Source of the DNA: Microbacterium arborescens
GTDB lineage: Bacteria > Actinomycetota > Actinomycetes > Actinomycetales > Microbacteriaceae
Length of the DNA stretch: 64,000 nucleotides
Direction of reading: 5' to 3'
Assembly: GCA_003339645.1 (NCBI GenBank)
Contig: QNUV01000099.1
Location: 1 to 64,000 of the forward strand
Under the pieces are notes generated by a model. It ran no database searches and had not been told where the DNA came from. It worked only from the letters and a program-made list of their open reading frames with translations. Below, piece by piece: positions 17,319 through 25,960 of this stretch. Every line of letters begins with the position of its first letter. Position 1 is the stretch's first letter. Made by a program: the position numbers and the translations under genes.

Positions 17319-18524
17319 GTGGCGGGATACGGAGAACTGCTGCGCACACCGGGTGTCGCGCGCATCATCGCCGCACAGTTGACCGCGCGCTTTCCGAGCG
17401 GGATGACGAGCCTCGCCATCCTGCTCCACATCGAGCACGTGACCGGTTCCTACGGGTCCGCCGGTCTGGTCCTGGCGGCCACCTCAGTCGGACAGGCGAT
17501 CGCCGGCCCGGTGACGAGTCGATGGATGGGCGTCTGGGGCATGCGGCGCGTGCTGACGCTGACGCTCGCCGTCTGCGCGGCGGCGATCGGCCTGCTCGCG
17601 GTGCTCGACGTCCCGCTGTGGGTCTACATGACACTCGGCCTCATCGCGGGCCTGTCGACCCCGCCGGTGCAGTCGGCCGTGCGCACCATCTACCCCAAGA
17701 TGGTCACCTCGCGGCAGCTCACACCGCTCTTCTCGCTCGACGCGTCGCTGCAGGAGATCATCTGGATCATCGCGCCGGTGCTCATCACCTTCGTGGCGCT
17801 GCAGGCCGGTACCGTGCCGGGGCTGCTGCTCGTCGTCGTCATCCTCATCGGCGGCGGTGCGTGGTTCATCTCCTCCCCCGAGCTCGGCCGCGTCCGCATC
17901 CCGCGCAGCCGGCGCAGCCTGGGCCGTGTGCTGCTGAAGCCGCCGGTCATGCTCGCGACCGCGACCGGGTTCCTCCTCATCGGCGCGTGCTCCGCGGTCG
18001 AAGCGGGCGTCGTCGCCTCGTTCGGTCACGGCGGACTCGAGTCCGGCATCGTGCTCGCGGTGTTCGCCGTCGGCAGCCTGGCGGGCGGCCTGTCGTTCGG
18101 TCACATCCCGATCGGGCGCTGGGCCATGGCTCGCCGCTTCCTCATCGTCACCGTCGGGCTCGCGGCGACGATCTTCTCGCTCAACGCGTGGTGGCTCGGC
18201 GGCTCGCTCCTGGTCGCGGGCATCGGTATCGCGCCGGCGCTGGCGGTCATGTTCGCCATCACCTCGGCGAGCGTGAAGTTCAGCGAGACGGCGGAGGCCT
18301 ACGGCTGGATCGGTACCGGCCAGCTCATCGGAGCGGCCGCGGGTTCGGCCATCGCGGGATTCCTCATCGACGGTGTCGGCCCGCAGGGAGCCTACGTCGC
18401 CGCCACCCTCTTCGCGCTCGCGGGCCTCATCGTCGCCGCGACGTGCGTGCAGTGGTTCCCCGATCTGCGGGGTCGGGATTCGTCGCCCATCCCCGACACC
18501 GAGCCCGTCCACACGATCACGTGA
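17319..18524 (+). CDS. MFS transporter
   Basis: A 401-aa major facilitator with about 12 hydrophobic helices. It starts with GTG and the short N-terminus AGYGELLRTPGVARI. The loop between helices 2 and 3 reads SRWMGVWGMRRVL, and 'GLSTPPVQSAVRTIYPKMV' resembles other actinobacterial MFS exporters of this type. The C-terminal tail is short and cytoplasmic. It is divergent from nrdH across a long regulatory region and is not in an operon. Substrate unknown. Confidence 0.85.
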   Translation: MAGYGELLRTPGVARIIAAQLTARFPSGMTSLAILLHIEHVTGSYGSAGLVLAATSVGQAIAGPVTSRWMGVWGMRRVLTLTLAVCAAAIGLLAVLDVPLWVYMTLGLIAGLSTPPVQSAVRTIYPKMVTSRQLTPLFSLDASLQEIIWIIAPVLITFVALQAGTVPGLLLVVVILIGGGAWFISSPELGRVRIPRSRRSLGRVLLKPPVMLATATGFLLIGACSAVEAGVVASFGHGGLESGIVLAVFAVGSLAGGLSFGHIPIGRWAMARRFLIVTVGLAATIFSLNAWWLGGSLLVAGIGIAPALAVMFAITSASVKFSETAEAYGWIGTGQLIGAAAGSAIAGFLIDGVGPQGAYVAATLFALAGLIVAATCVQWFPDLRGRDSSPIPDTEPVHTIT

Positions 18525-18548
18525 GGCTGGTTCTGCGGTACCGACCGC

Positions 18549-18956
18549 TCAGTCGTTGACGCGTCGCAGCATCGCGAGCACCGCTGCCGCGTAGGCGTCC
18601 TCGGGCTGCGGATGCTCGAACGCCAGCTCCTCGCCGGCGAACTCGATCTCCACACGGTGGGTGTCGGCGAGCCGGCGCAGGCTCCGGAATCCGCCGCGCA
18701 GCATCTCGCGCAGCTGGTCCTCGCGAGGAAGCCACAGCGCCTCGTCGAGCGCGACGGAGTCGAGCGCCCATTCGGTCGTGCCGTTGAACGCGAGGATCGT
18801 GCCGGTCGGATACCGACGCGGTTCGACCGTCATCTCGCTGACGGTGAAGATGTCGGCCTCGAACTCCGGCTCGTTGAGCTGAAAACGGTCTCCGGATGCC
18901 GGGTGCCAGACGAGCCCGGCCTCGCGCAGGGCGAGCGCGGCGTCGGTCGAGATCAT
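18549..18956 (-). CDS. Hypothetical protein of an actinobacterial family sometimes named CpaE-like
   Basis: A 135-aa soluble protein beginning MISTDAALALREAGLVWHPASGD, with 'GTILAFNGTTEWALDSVALD' in the middle and LWLPREDQLREML near residue 80. Similar proteins in Microbacteriaceae are often called 'pilus assembly protein CpaE', but no ATPase motif of CpaE is present here, so that name is unsupported. It probably has a small alpha/beta fold. It lies convergent to the MFS gene and divergent from the acyl-CoA dehydrogenase. Confidence 0.65.
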   Translation of the reverse strand: MISTDAALALREAGLVWHPASGDRFQLNEPEFEADIFTVSEMTVEPRRYPTGTILAFNGTTEWALDSVALDEALWLPREDQLREMLRGGFRSLRRLADTHRVEIEFAGEELAFEHPQPEDAYAAAVLAMLRRVND

Positions 18957-19036
18957 CCCCCCATCCTGCACCAGGACATCGGGTGCACGGCGGGCCCCGC
19001 CGGACACACCACCCGCTGCGCGGGGGCGGGAGCAGA

Positions 19037-20206
19037 ATGGATGCCGTGAGCGACTTCGACTCGGCCCGGTACCTGCCCGACGACCTCCTCGACCGGATCC
19101 GCGGGCGCGCCGCGAGCGTCGATGCCGACAACGTCTTCCCCGAAGACGACCTCGCCGAGCTGCGGGAGGCGGGCTACCTCGGCATCCTCGTTCCGGAAGA
19201 GCTCGGCGGCGCGGGCCTGTCGCTCGCGCAGGCATCCGTTCTGCAGCAGCGGCTCGCTGGCGCCGCGCCCGCGACAGCCCTCGCGATCAACATGCACCTC
19301 GTGTGGACCGGTGTCGCCAAGGTGCTGTCCGACCGCGGCGACGACGCCCTGCGTTTCGTGCAGGAAGGCGCCGCAGCGGGCGAGGTGTTCGCGTTCGGAA
19401 TCAGCGAGGCGGGCAACGACCTCGTCCTGTTCGGCAGCGACACCGTCGCCGAGCCTCAGCCGGATGGCGGATACGCCTTCACGGGCACGAAGATCTTCAC
19501 CTCGCTCGCACCGGTGTGGGACCGCCTCGGGCTCCACGGCCTCGACACCACGAGCGAGGACGCACCGAAGCTGGTGTTCGCCTTCGTCGACCGCACCGAC
19601 GCGGTGCGCACGCGCGACGATTGGGACACCGTCGGCATGCGCGGAACCCAATCACGCACGACGGAGTTGCACGGTGCCGTTGCATCACCCGACCGCGTCG
19701 TCCGTCGGCTCTCTCCCGGCCCGAACCCGGATCCGCTCGTGTTCGGGATCTTCTCGGTCTTCGAGCTGCTGCTCGCGTCGGTGTACACCGGTATCGCCCG
19801 GCGTGCCCTCGACCTCGCTGTCGTGGCCGCGCAGTCGCGCACGTCGAAGAAGACGGGGATGGCGTACAGCCAGGATCCCGACATCCGCTGGCGCATCGCC
19901 GACATGGCGCTGACGTACGACGGGATGCTGCCGCAGCTCGAGGCGATCGCGCGCGACATCGATGAACGGGCGGATCACGGCGGCCTGTGGTTCGCGAAGC
20001 TCAGCGGCCTGAAGCACCGCGCGGTCACGGCGGCGAAGGCCGTCGTCGACGAGGCGATGCTCGTGGCGGGCGGTTCGTCGTACTTCTCCCGCTCCGAGCT
20101 CGGCCGCCTCTACCGCGACGTCATCGCGGGGATGTTCCACCCCTCCGACCCGGAGTCCGCCCACAGCACCGTCGCCACCGCCTGGCTCGGCCCCCTGACC
20201 CCCTGA
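19037..20206 (+). CDS. Acyl-CoA dehydrogenase family protein
   Basis: FAD-dependent acyl-CoA dehydrogenase-like enzyme of about 389 aa. The N-terminal helical domain includes 'LREAGYLGILVPEELGGAGL'. The FAD-contacting strand domain shows 'FAFGISEAGNDLVLFGSDTV' and 'YAFTGTKIFTSLAPVWDRLG'. A C-terminal helical domain follows. The catalytic Glu position is not clear by eye, so it could act on a non-standard acyl substrate. The start could be ATG 19037 or GTG 19046; the upstream AGAATGG resembles a leaderless -10 region. It stands alone, with no other beta-oxidation gene next to it. Confidence 0.82.
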   Translation: MDAVSDFDSARYLPDDLLDRIRGRAASVDADNVFPEDDLAELREAGYLGILVPEELGGAGLSLAQASVLQQRLAGAAPATALAINMHLVWTGVAKVLSDRGDDALRFVQEGAAAGEVFAFGISEAGNDLVLFGSDTVAEPQPDGGYAFTGTKIFTSLAPVWDRLGLHGLDTTSEDAPKLVFAFVDRTDAVRTRDDWDTVGMRGTQSRTTELHGAVASPDRVVRRLSPGPNPDPLVFGIFSVFELLLASVYTGIARRALDLAVVAAQSRTSKKTGMAYSQDPDIRWRIADMALTYDGMLPQLEAIARDIDERADHGGLWFAKLSGLKHRAVTAAKAVVDEAMLVAGGSSYFSRSELGRLYRDVIAGMFHPSDPESAHSTVATAWLGPLTP

Positions 20207-20235
20207 CCCCCTGCCCGCGCGGTACCTCCGTGCCG

Positions 20236-20297
20236 GTCGAGTCGCCACAAAACGCGGATGCCGGGGCCCCCGGATCCGCACTTCCTGGCGACTCGAC
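20236..20297. repeat. Nested extragenic palindrome, family C
   Basis: Perfect 12-bp outer arms GTCGAGTCGCCA (20236-20247) and its complement (20286-20297) enclose an inner, imperfect GCGGAT...ATCCGC hairpin. It lies between convergent genes. It has the architecture of the other dispersed palindromes in the window, but only one copy was seen. Confidence 0.6.
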
Positions 20298-20331
20298 GGG
20301 GTCGGGGAGGGCCGGGAAGGGAGGGATCCGG

Positions 20332-20604
20332 TCAGCGGGTCTCTAGGTCGTAGGCCTTGAGCAGCTCGGCGACGGCCTGCTCGCGGTCCGCGCCGCCGTT
20401 CTCGAACATGTGCGTCACGTGGGTGCGGAGGTGGTTCTCGATGAGGAGCTTGTCGAGCGACGCGAGGGCCTTCTGGATGGCCCGTGACTGGGCGATGATG
20501 TCCATGCAGTAGTCCTCGTTCTCGATCATCCGGGCCAGCCCGCGGACCTGTCCTTCGAGGATGCTCGTGCGGCGCAAGGCTCGCTTCTGGATGTCGTCGA
20601 TCAC
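20332..20604 (-). CDS. CsoR/FrmR/RcnR-family metal- or formaldehyde-sensing regulator
   Basis: A 90-aa all-helical repressor of the DUF156 family. The sensing residues read Cys33 (DYCMDI), His58 and His62 (NHLRTH), whereas copper-sensing CsoR has Cys-His-Cys. This C-H-H pattern is nearer to the RcnR/FrmR branch, so the inducer may be another metal or an aldehyde. It starts with GTG at 20604, 59 bp from the divergent DUF445 gene. No metal exporter is adjacent. Confidence 0.85.
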   Translation of the reverse strand: MIDDIQKRALRRTSILEGQVRGLARMIENEDYCMDIIAQSRAIQKALASLDKLLIENHLRTHVTHMFENGGADREQAVAELLKAYDLETR

Positions 20605-20663
20605 GCGGTCAGGATACGCCGTGACCGGCCCCGCCCGGCGAACCACCGTGGGAGGATGACCGG

Positions 20664-21944
20664 ATGGCACGCACGCCGACCTCCCTGCTATCCCCCGCCG
20701 ACCAGGCTCGACGCCAGGGCCTGCGGCGGATGAAGGCCGTCGCCCTCGGTGCGCTGATCTTCATGGCGATCGTCTTCGCGATCTCGTTCCCCCTGCAGCA
20801 GACCGTCCCCGCGTTCGGATACGTCCGCGCCGCCGCGGAGGGCGGCATGGTCGGAGCTCTCGCCGACTGGTTCGCGGTCACCGCGCTGTTCCGGCATCCG
20901 CTCGGCCTGCCCATTCCGCACACCGCGATCATCCCGAGACGCAAGGACGAGATCGGCCGCACCCTGGGTGAGTTCGTCGAGACGAACTTCCTCGAAGCCG
21001 GCGTCATCCGCGGCAAGCTCGAGTCGATAGGCATCGCGACGCGGCTCGGCGCGTGGCTGCGGCGCCCCGAGAACGCCGAGCGCGTGTCGGCCGAGGCGTC
21101 GGCTGCGGCATCCGGCATCCTCACCGCGCTGAGCGACGACGAGGTGCAGGACCTCCTCGAAGACCTGGCGCGCGAGCACCTGCTGGCGCCCTCGTGGGGA
21201 CCGTCGATCGGCGGGTGGCTCGAGCGTGTCGTCGGCGCCGGGGCCCACCACGGTGCGGTCGACCTCGCGATCGACAACATCGAGACCTGGCTCGTCGCCA
21301 ATCGCTCGGTGTTCACCGGGCTCGTCTCCCGCCGCCTGCCGTCGTGGCTGCCGTCGGTGGCGACACGGCTCGTCGACGACACGGTCTACCGCGAGGCGCT
21401 GACGTTCGTCGCAGCCGTGCGCAGCGATCCCGAGCACCCGGCGCGGAAGGCGATCGACGGCTACCTCGCTCGTCTCGCCGGCGATCTGCAGGGCGAGACC
21501 GACACGGCGGCGCGGCTCGAGGCGGCCAAGGCGGCGGTCTTCGACAGTCCCCGTGTCCGTGCCCTGGCCGCCGAGGCGTGGGGCACGGCGAAGGCCGGTC
21601 TCGTCCGTTCACTCGGTGACGCCGAGAGCCCGCTCCGCCGCCGCATCGCGGCCGCGCTCACCGAGGTCGGCGAACGTCTGTCGACCGATCCGGCGCTGCA
21701 GCAGCGCATCGACGCCCGCGTCATCGACGCCGCCGCGACGCTCGTTGCCCGCCATCGCGCCGACATCGCCTCGGTGATCACCGAGACGGTCGAGCGCTGG
21801 GATGCGCAGGAGACGACCGAGAAGATCGAGCTCATGGTCGGCCGCGATCTGCAGTACATCCGGCTCAACGGCACGATCGTGGGATCGCTCGCCGGACTCG
21901 TCATCTTCACGATCGCGCATGCGGTCTTCGGCGCGGGAGGATGA
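20664..21944 (+). CDS. DUF445 family membrane-anchored protein
   Basis: A 426-aa DUF445 protein. An N-terminal helix ('VALGALIFMAIVFAISFPLQ') leads into the conserved 'AAAEGGMVGALADWFAVTAL' and 'FRHPLGLPIPHTAIIPRRKD'. A long helical, probably coiled-coil-rich domain follows, and a C-terminal helix (GSLAGLVIFTIAHAVFGAGG). The role is unknown; YheB/SbcB-like names exist for relatives without biochemical proof. Its stop is 4 nt before the phosphatase gene start, so the two are an operon. Confidence 0.85.
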   Translation: MARTPTSLLSPADQARRQGLRRMKAVALGALIFMAIVFAISFPLQQTVPAFGYVRAAAEGGMVGALADWFAVTALFRHPLGLPIPHTAIIPRRKDEIGRTLGEFVETNFLEAGVIRGKLESIGIATRLGAWLRRPENAERVSAEASAAASGILTALSDDEVQDLLEDLAREHLLAPSWGPSIGGWLERVVGAGAHHGAVDLAIDNIETWLVANRSVFTGLVSRRLPSWLPSVATRLVDDTVYREALTFVAAVRSDPEHPARKAIDGYLARLAGDLQGETDTAARLEAAKAAVFDSPRVRALAAEAWGTAKAGLVRSLGDAESPLRRRIAAALTEVGERLSTDPALQQRIDARVIDAAATLVARHRADIASVITETVERWDAQETTEKIELMVGRDLQYIRLNGTIVGSLAGLVIFTIAHAVFGAGG

Positions 21945-21948
21945 TTCC

Positions 21949-22422
21949 ATGACGACGCTCATCCTCGTGCGACATGCCAAGAGCGACTGGGGCTCGCCCG
22001 CCCTCGATGACCACGACCGTCCGCTGAACGAGCGCGGCATGCGCGACGCCCCCGCGATGGCCGAGCGCCTGGCGGCCACCGGTGTCACCGTCGAGCGCAT
22101 CCTCGCGTCGACGGCGCTTCGTGCTCGCACGACGGCCGCAGCCTTCGGCACCGCACTCGGGCTCGAACCCGACCTGCGCGACGAGCTCTACGGCGCTTCG
22201 GCACGCGCGCTCCTCGACGCGGCGAGCGGCAGCGGTGCTCGCTCGGTGCTCGTGGTCGCGCACGACCCGGGGATGACGGTGCTCGCCGAACGCTTGTCGA
22301 ACGGCGGCATCGGCGGAATGCCGACGTGCGCGGTGGCCACCTTCATGTGGCGGACCGACGACTGGGATGTCGCGACCGCGACCGATCCCGAAGAGTGGAG
22401 CTTCGACAGCCCGAAGGGCTGA
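21949..22422 (+). CDS. SixA-like histidine phosphatase
   Basis: A 157-aa member of the histidine phosphatase superfamily. The catalytic RHG-type motif reads LVRHAKSDW, as in SixA rather than cofactor-dependent mutase. The second site VVAHDPGM supplies the distal His, and the Arg in ALRARTTA completes the phosphate pocket. Like SixA it may dephosphorylate a phosphohistidine on a protein, but a small-molecule substrate cannot be excluded. Probably co-transcribed with the DUF445 gene. Confidence 0.87.
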   Translation: MTTLILVRHAKSDWGSPALDDHDRPLNERGMRDAPAMAERLAATGVTVERILASTALRARTTAAAFGTALGLEPDLRDELYGASARALLDAASGSGARSVLVVAHDPGMTVLAERLSNGGIGGMPTCAVATFMWRTDDWDVATATDPEEWSFDSPKG

Positions 22423-22443
22423 GTCCGCGCCGCAGGCTACGAC

Positions 22444-22920
22444 TCAGACGACGGCGACGACCGTGCCGCCGGTCAGACGCACCAGGTCGTCGAAGGTCAG
22501 CGGGAAGACGGTGTGCGGGGTGCCGCCGGCCGCCCAGACCTCGTCGTACTGCGCGAGGTCTTCGTCGATGAGCGTCGTGAGGGGCGCGGGGTGTCCCGTC
22601 GGCGCGACCCCGCCGATCGCCTGGCCCGTCGCGGCACGCACCTGTTCGACGCTCGCGCGCGTGATCGCGCTGCGTCCCGTGCGCTCGGCCAGGGCGGCGG
22701 TGTCGACGCGGTGCGCGCCGCTGGTCATGACCAGCAGCGGCTCACCGTCCGACCAGAAGACCAGGCTGTTGGCGATCGCCCCCACTTCGACACCGAGCGC
22801 TGCAGCGGCGAGGGCGGCGGTGGATGCGGCATCCGGCAGCACGACGATGTCGCCGGGGATGCCGGCGGCGCGCAGGGACTCGTGGACGATACGGCTTCGC
22901 GAAGGCAGATCGGTGGTCAC
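22444..22920 (-). CDS. YbaK/ProX-type aminoacyl-tRNA deacylase
   Basis: A 158-aa YbaK/EbsC-family protein, a trans-editing enzyme that hydrolyses mischarged tRNA such as Cys- or Ala-tRNA(Pro). Visible hallmarks are 'ALGVEVGAIANSLVFWSDGE' with the conserved Lys position replaced by Asn-Ser, LLVMTSGAHRVD, then 'QAIGGVAPTGHPAPLTTLID' and EVWAAGGTPHTVFPL. It starts with GTG at 22920 and converges with the phosphatase gene. Confidence 0.87.
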   Translation of the reverse strand: MTTDLPSRSRIVHESLRAAGIPGDIVVLPDAASTAALAAAALGVEVGAIANSLVFWSDGEPLLVMTSGAHRVDTAALAERTGRSAITRASVEQVRAATGQAIGGVAPTGHPAPLTTLIDEDLAQYDEVWAAGGTPHTVFPLTFDDLVRLTGGTVVAVV

Positions 22921-23014
22921 GCTGACACTCTAGAAGAGGCACAATGGGCGGGGTGCCGCAACGCCGCGGCACGGAGAGCACGAGCCCACAAGGCTCCGCC
23001 GAAAGAGGATCGCG

Positions 23015-24085
23015 ATGACCCACGCCCTGCCCCTGCCCGATTTCACGCACGAGCGCGTGGAGGTGATCACGGGGCGGCGAAGCGGCCTGTTCATCGCCGC
23101 CGCGTTGCACTCCTCGGTGCTCGGCCCCGCCCTGGGCGGCGCCCGGGTGTGGACCTACCCGCACTGGAGCGATGCCCTCGGCGACGCCCTGCGCCTGTCG
23201 GCGGCGATGACGCTGAAGAACGCGGCCGCGGGTCTGGATGCCGGTGGCGGCAAGGCTGTGATCGGACTACCTCCGGGGACCGTGCTCGACGCCGAGCGTC
23301 GACGGGCGGCATTCCTCGATCTCGGTGACGCTGTCGAGTCGCTGGGCGGCCTGTACCGCACGGCGGAGGATGTCGGCTCGACCACCGACGACATGCTGAC
23401 CGTCAGCGAGCGCACGGCGCACGTCGTGGGGCTCCCCGACCGTGTGGGCGGCTCGGGCGAGCCCGCAGGCCCCACGAGCATCGGCGTGCACGCGTCGCTG
23501 CTCGCGACGCTCGAGCGCGCGACCGGTTCTCGCGAGGTCGCCGGACGCCGGGTCACGATCGCCGGGCTCGGACAGGTGGGCAGCCGGCTTGCCGTGCAGC
23601 TCGCCGCCGAGGGCGCGGAGCTCACCGTGACCGATGTGAACCCGGCCAAGCGCGAGCTCGCGACGAGCCTGGGCGCCACCTGGATCGAGCCCGCCGAGGC
23701 CCACCTCGCCTCGGCCGACGTGTTCGTGCCCGCCGGCATCGGCGGCGTGCTGACCGACGAGGTGATCGATGCTCTCGATGCGCGGGCGGTGTGCGGACCG
23801 GCGAACAACCCGCTGGCGCACCGTTCCGGCGCCGACCGGCTGGCCGCCCGCGGCATCCTGTACGCCCCCGACTTCGTCGTGAACGCCGGCGGCGTCATCT
23901 ACCTCGACCTCGCCGCCGAGCAGCGCGACCGCAGCGAGATCGCGACGCGTGTCGAGGGCATCGGCGATGTTCTGCGGCGCATCTTCGACGAGGCCGACGC
24001 GCGCGGTGTCACCCCGCTCGCCGCCGCGGAGTCGCTGGCCGCCGAACGCCTCGCCGCCGGAGCCGCCCGCGACGCCCTGGTCTGA
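23015..24085 (+). CDS. Leu/Val/Phe-type amino acid dehydrogenase
   Basis: A 356-aa NAD(P)-dependent amino acid dehydrogenase of the Glu/Leu/Phe/Val family. The catalytic Lys lies in AGGGKAVIGLP, the substrate-binding stretch is TAEDVGSTTDDM, and the Rossmann loop reads VTIAGLGQVGSRLA. The size fits valine or leucine dehydrogenase rather than the longer glutamate enzyme. It would deaminate branched-chain amino acids to 2-oxo acids. GAAAGAGGA precedes the ATG. It is monocistronic, divergent from the YbaK gene. Confidence 0.88.
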   Translation: MTHALPLPDFTHERVEVITGRRSGLFIAAALHSSVLGPALGGARVWTYPHWSDALGDALRLSAAMTLKNAAAGLDAGGGKAVIGLPPGTVLDAERRRAAFLDLGDAVESLGGLYRTAEDVGSTTDDMLTVSERTAHVVGLPDRVGGSGEPAGPTSIGVHASLLATLERATGSREVAGRRVTIAGLGQVGSRLAVQLAAEGAELTVTDVNPAKRELATSLGATWIEPAEAHLASADVFVPAGIGGVLTDEVIDALDARAVCGPANNPLAHRSGADRLAARGILYAPDFVVNAGGVIYLDLAAEQRDRSEIATRVEGIGDVLRRIFDEADARGVTPLAAAESLAAERLAAGAARDALV

Positions 24086-24128
24086 CCCCCGGTCAGGTCC
24101 GCTGCCCGCTCGCTTCCGCGCGGACGCG

Positions 24129-24202
24129 GATGCAAGGGATCGTGGCCGACATGCCGGCAGAGCGGCATCCGCACCGGCGCGCCACGCCCGATCCCTTGCA
24201 TC
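24129..24202. repeat. Nested extragenic palindrome, family B copy 1
   Basis: A 74-nt element whose outer arms GATGCAAGGGATCG (24129-24142) and complement (24189-24202) are perfect. An inner ATGCCG-N6-CGGCAT hairpin lies at 24151-24168. It shares arms, exact length and inner blocks (CCGACA, CGGCATCCG) with the copy at 54157-54230. It lies between convergent genes. Confidence 0.8.
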
Positions 24203-24234
24203 CCGGCACCATCATCCACGGCGCAGGCGGGGGC

Positions 24235-25593
24235 TCAGATCTGCAGGATGGCGCGCGCGATCAGGAAGTACAGGATCAGGCCGCTGGCGTCGACGAAGGT
24301 CGTGATGAACGGGTTCGAGAAGACAGCGGGGTCCACCCGGATGGCCCGTGCGAGAAGCGGCATGACTCCCCCGACCGTCGCGGCCATCGTGCACACCGCG
24401 ATCAGGGTCGCCCCGATGACGAGTCCGATGCGCGGCTCGTACACGAGCGACGTGACCGCGAACCCGACGAGCCCCAGGATGCTGCCGAGGAAGAATCCCA
24501 CCCGCACCTCGCGGCTCAGCACCCGCACGACATCGCGGGGTCGCACATCCCCCAGCGCGAGCGCACGCGTGACCGTCGTCGCCGCCTGGTTGCCGGTGTT
24601 ACCGCCGGTTCCGATGAGCAGCGGGACGAACAGCGCGAGCACCGTGATCTGGGCGAGCGTCGCCTCGAACGCCGACAGCACCTGCACGGTCAGGGTCGCT
24701 CCGACAGCCAGCACCAGCAGCCAGACGACGCGTGACCGCACGATCTGCAGGATCGGCGTCGAGAGGTAGGGCCGGCGCAGCGGCTCGGCGCCGCCCTGGC
24801 GCGCGGCATCCTCGCTCTCCTCGTGCTCCAGGATGCGGGCGGCGTCGTCGACCGTCAGGATGCCGACGAGCCGCTCCTCACTGTCGACGATGGGCAGCGC
24901 GAGCAGGCCCCGCTCGGTGCAGCGACGCGCGGCGGTCTCGGCGTCGTCGTCCACGCTCGCAGTCTGCGCGCTCTGCATGATGTCGCGCACGTCGGCGTCG
25001 GGGTCGGCGGCGAGCAGGTCGCGCAGGCTGACGACCCCGGCGACGCGACGACCCGCGTCGACGACGGGGAGCGTGTACACCGTCTCGGCGTCGTGCAGAC
25101 GCGCCCGCACCCGGTCGAGCGCGCCCGCGACCGTGCTGCCGATCGGAACCGACACGAACTCCGGGCTCATGCGGCGCCCGATCGAGCCGCGACGGTAGCC
25201 GAGCACGGCGGCGGTCATCTCGCGCTCGTGAGCGGGAAGCCCGCGCATCAGCCGGGATGCGAGCGAGGCCGGCAGCTCGTCGACGAGCCAGGCGCGGTCG
25301 TCGGGATCGAGGTCGCCGAAGATGTGCGCCACCTCGGCGTCGCGCAGGTCTCCGATGAGCTCCCCCTGCATGTTCGGCGAGAGCGCTTCGAAGACCTGCA
25401 GCGCGTGGTCCTTCGGCAGCAGCCGGTAGGCGACGGCGCGGCGACGACCGTCGAGTCGCTCGAGCACCTCGGCGAGACGCTCGGGCTCGACGTCGGCGAG
25501 AGCGGCCGCGGCCGACGGCAGATCACCGCGCGACAGGGGCGCGGCGATGCCGTCGACGACGATGGTCAGTTCGTTGATCTGCTCCGGAGTCAT
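24235..25593 (-). CDS. mgtE: MgtE-family magnesium transporter
   Basis: A 452-aa Mg2+ channel/transporter. A helical N-domain (residues about 15-130) is followed by two CBS domains (about 130-265, with 'VYTLPVVDAGRRVAGVVSLR' and 'GLLALPIVDSEERLVGILTV') that sense cytosolic Mg2+. A five-helix pore domain starts near 290, with the hallmark PLLIGTGGNTGNQAATTVTRAL. ATG at 25593 has GGAGGG just upstream. A long leader precedes it and may hold a Mg2+-sensing element. Confidence 0.92.
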   Translation of the reverse strand: MTPEQINELTIVVDGIAAPLSRGDLPSAAAALADVEPERLAEVLERLDGRRRAVAYRLLPKDHALQVFEALSPNMQGELIGDLRDAEVAHIFGDLDPDDRAWLVDELPASLASRLMRGLPAHEREMTAAVLGYRRGSIGRRMSPEFVSVPIGSTVAGALDRVRARLHDAETVYTLPVVDAGRRVAGVVSLRDLLAADPDADVRDIMQSAQTASVDDDAETAARRCTERGLLALPIVDSEERLVGILTVDDAARILEHEESEDAARQGGAEPLRRPYLSTPILQIVRSRVVWLLVLAVGATLTVQVLSAFEATLAQITVLALFVPLLIGTGGNTGNQAATTVTRALALGDVRPRDVVRVLSREVRVGFFLGSILGLVGFAVTSLVYEPRIGLVIGATLIAVCTMAATVGGVMPLLARAIRVDPAVFSNPFITTFVDASGLILYFLIARAILQI

Positions 25594-25689
25594 GGGAGCC
25601 CTCCTCATGTGGACGCGCGCACATCCGTGGCATCGTCACGAAGACGACGGCACGGAGAACATCGCGAAGCCTGCTGGCGCGTCGCACCG

Positions 25690-25805
25690 CGGCTCGTCCG
25701 CTCAGGAGTCGATTCGGTCGACGAGCGGGCCGGCAGCGGGCGCGGCGCTGATGATCTCGCGATGGCAACTATCACCGCTCATTGAGCACCTCACCTCGCT
25801 TCCTT
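25690..25805 (-). promoter_or_regulatory. Candidate Mg2+ riboswitch (M-box-like) in the mgtE leader
   Basis: The minus strand begins GAGGTGAGGTGCTCAATGAG near 25797, and the GCTC/GAGC stem is followed by GGTGATAGTTGCCATCGC. This resembles the conserved 5' part of M-box (ykoK) leaders (GGTGAGG, short stem, then the GCTGCC-type core). The 370-nt untranslated leader of an mgtE gene is the expected setting. The 3' half could not be matched confidently. No gene is seen in 25594-25960. Confidence 0.45.
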
Positions 25806-25960
25806 TTTCTCGCAGGTCGATGACGGGCAGATGAGGATCTGCCGTCGATCACGGGCCGGGCGGCGGCACATCGGATGCCGCGGGCCGAACCCCGCCGACC
25901 ATGCTACGCCTCGCACCTGAACGAACCCGACCATCGCCGGAGAACCCTTCCGGCCTCGCG

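Noticed and set aside
18549-18956. Pilus assembly ATPase CpaE
   Set aside because: No P-loop or receiver-like motif is present in this 135-aa protein; the name seems to be inherited annotation.
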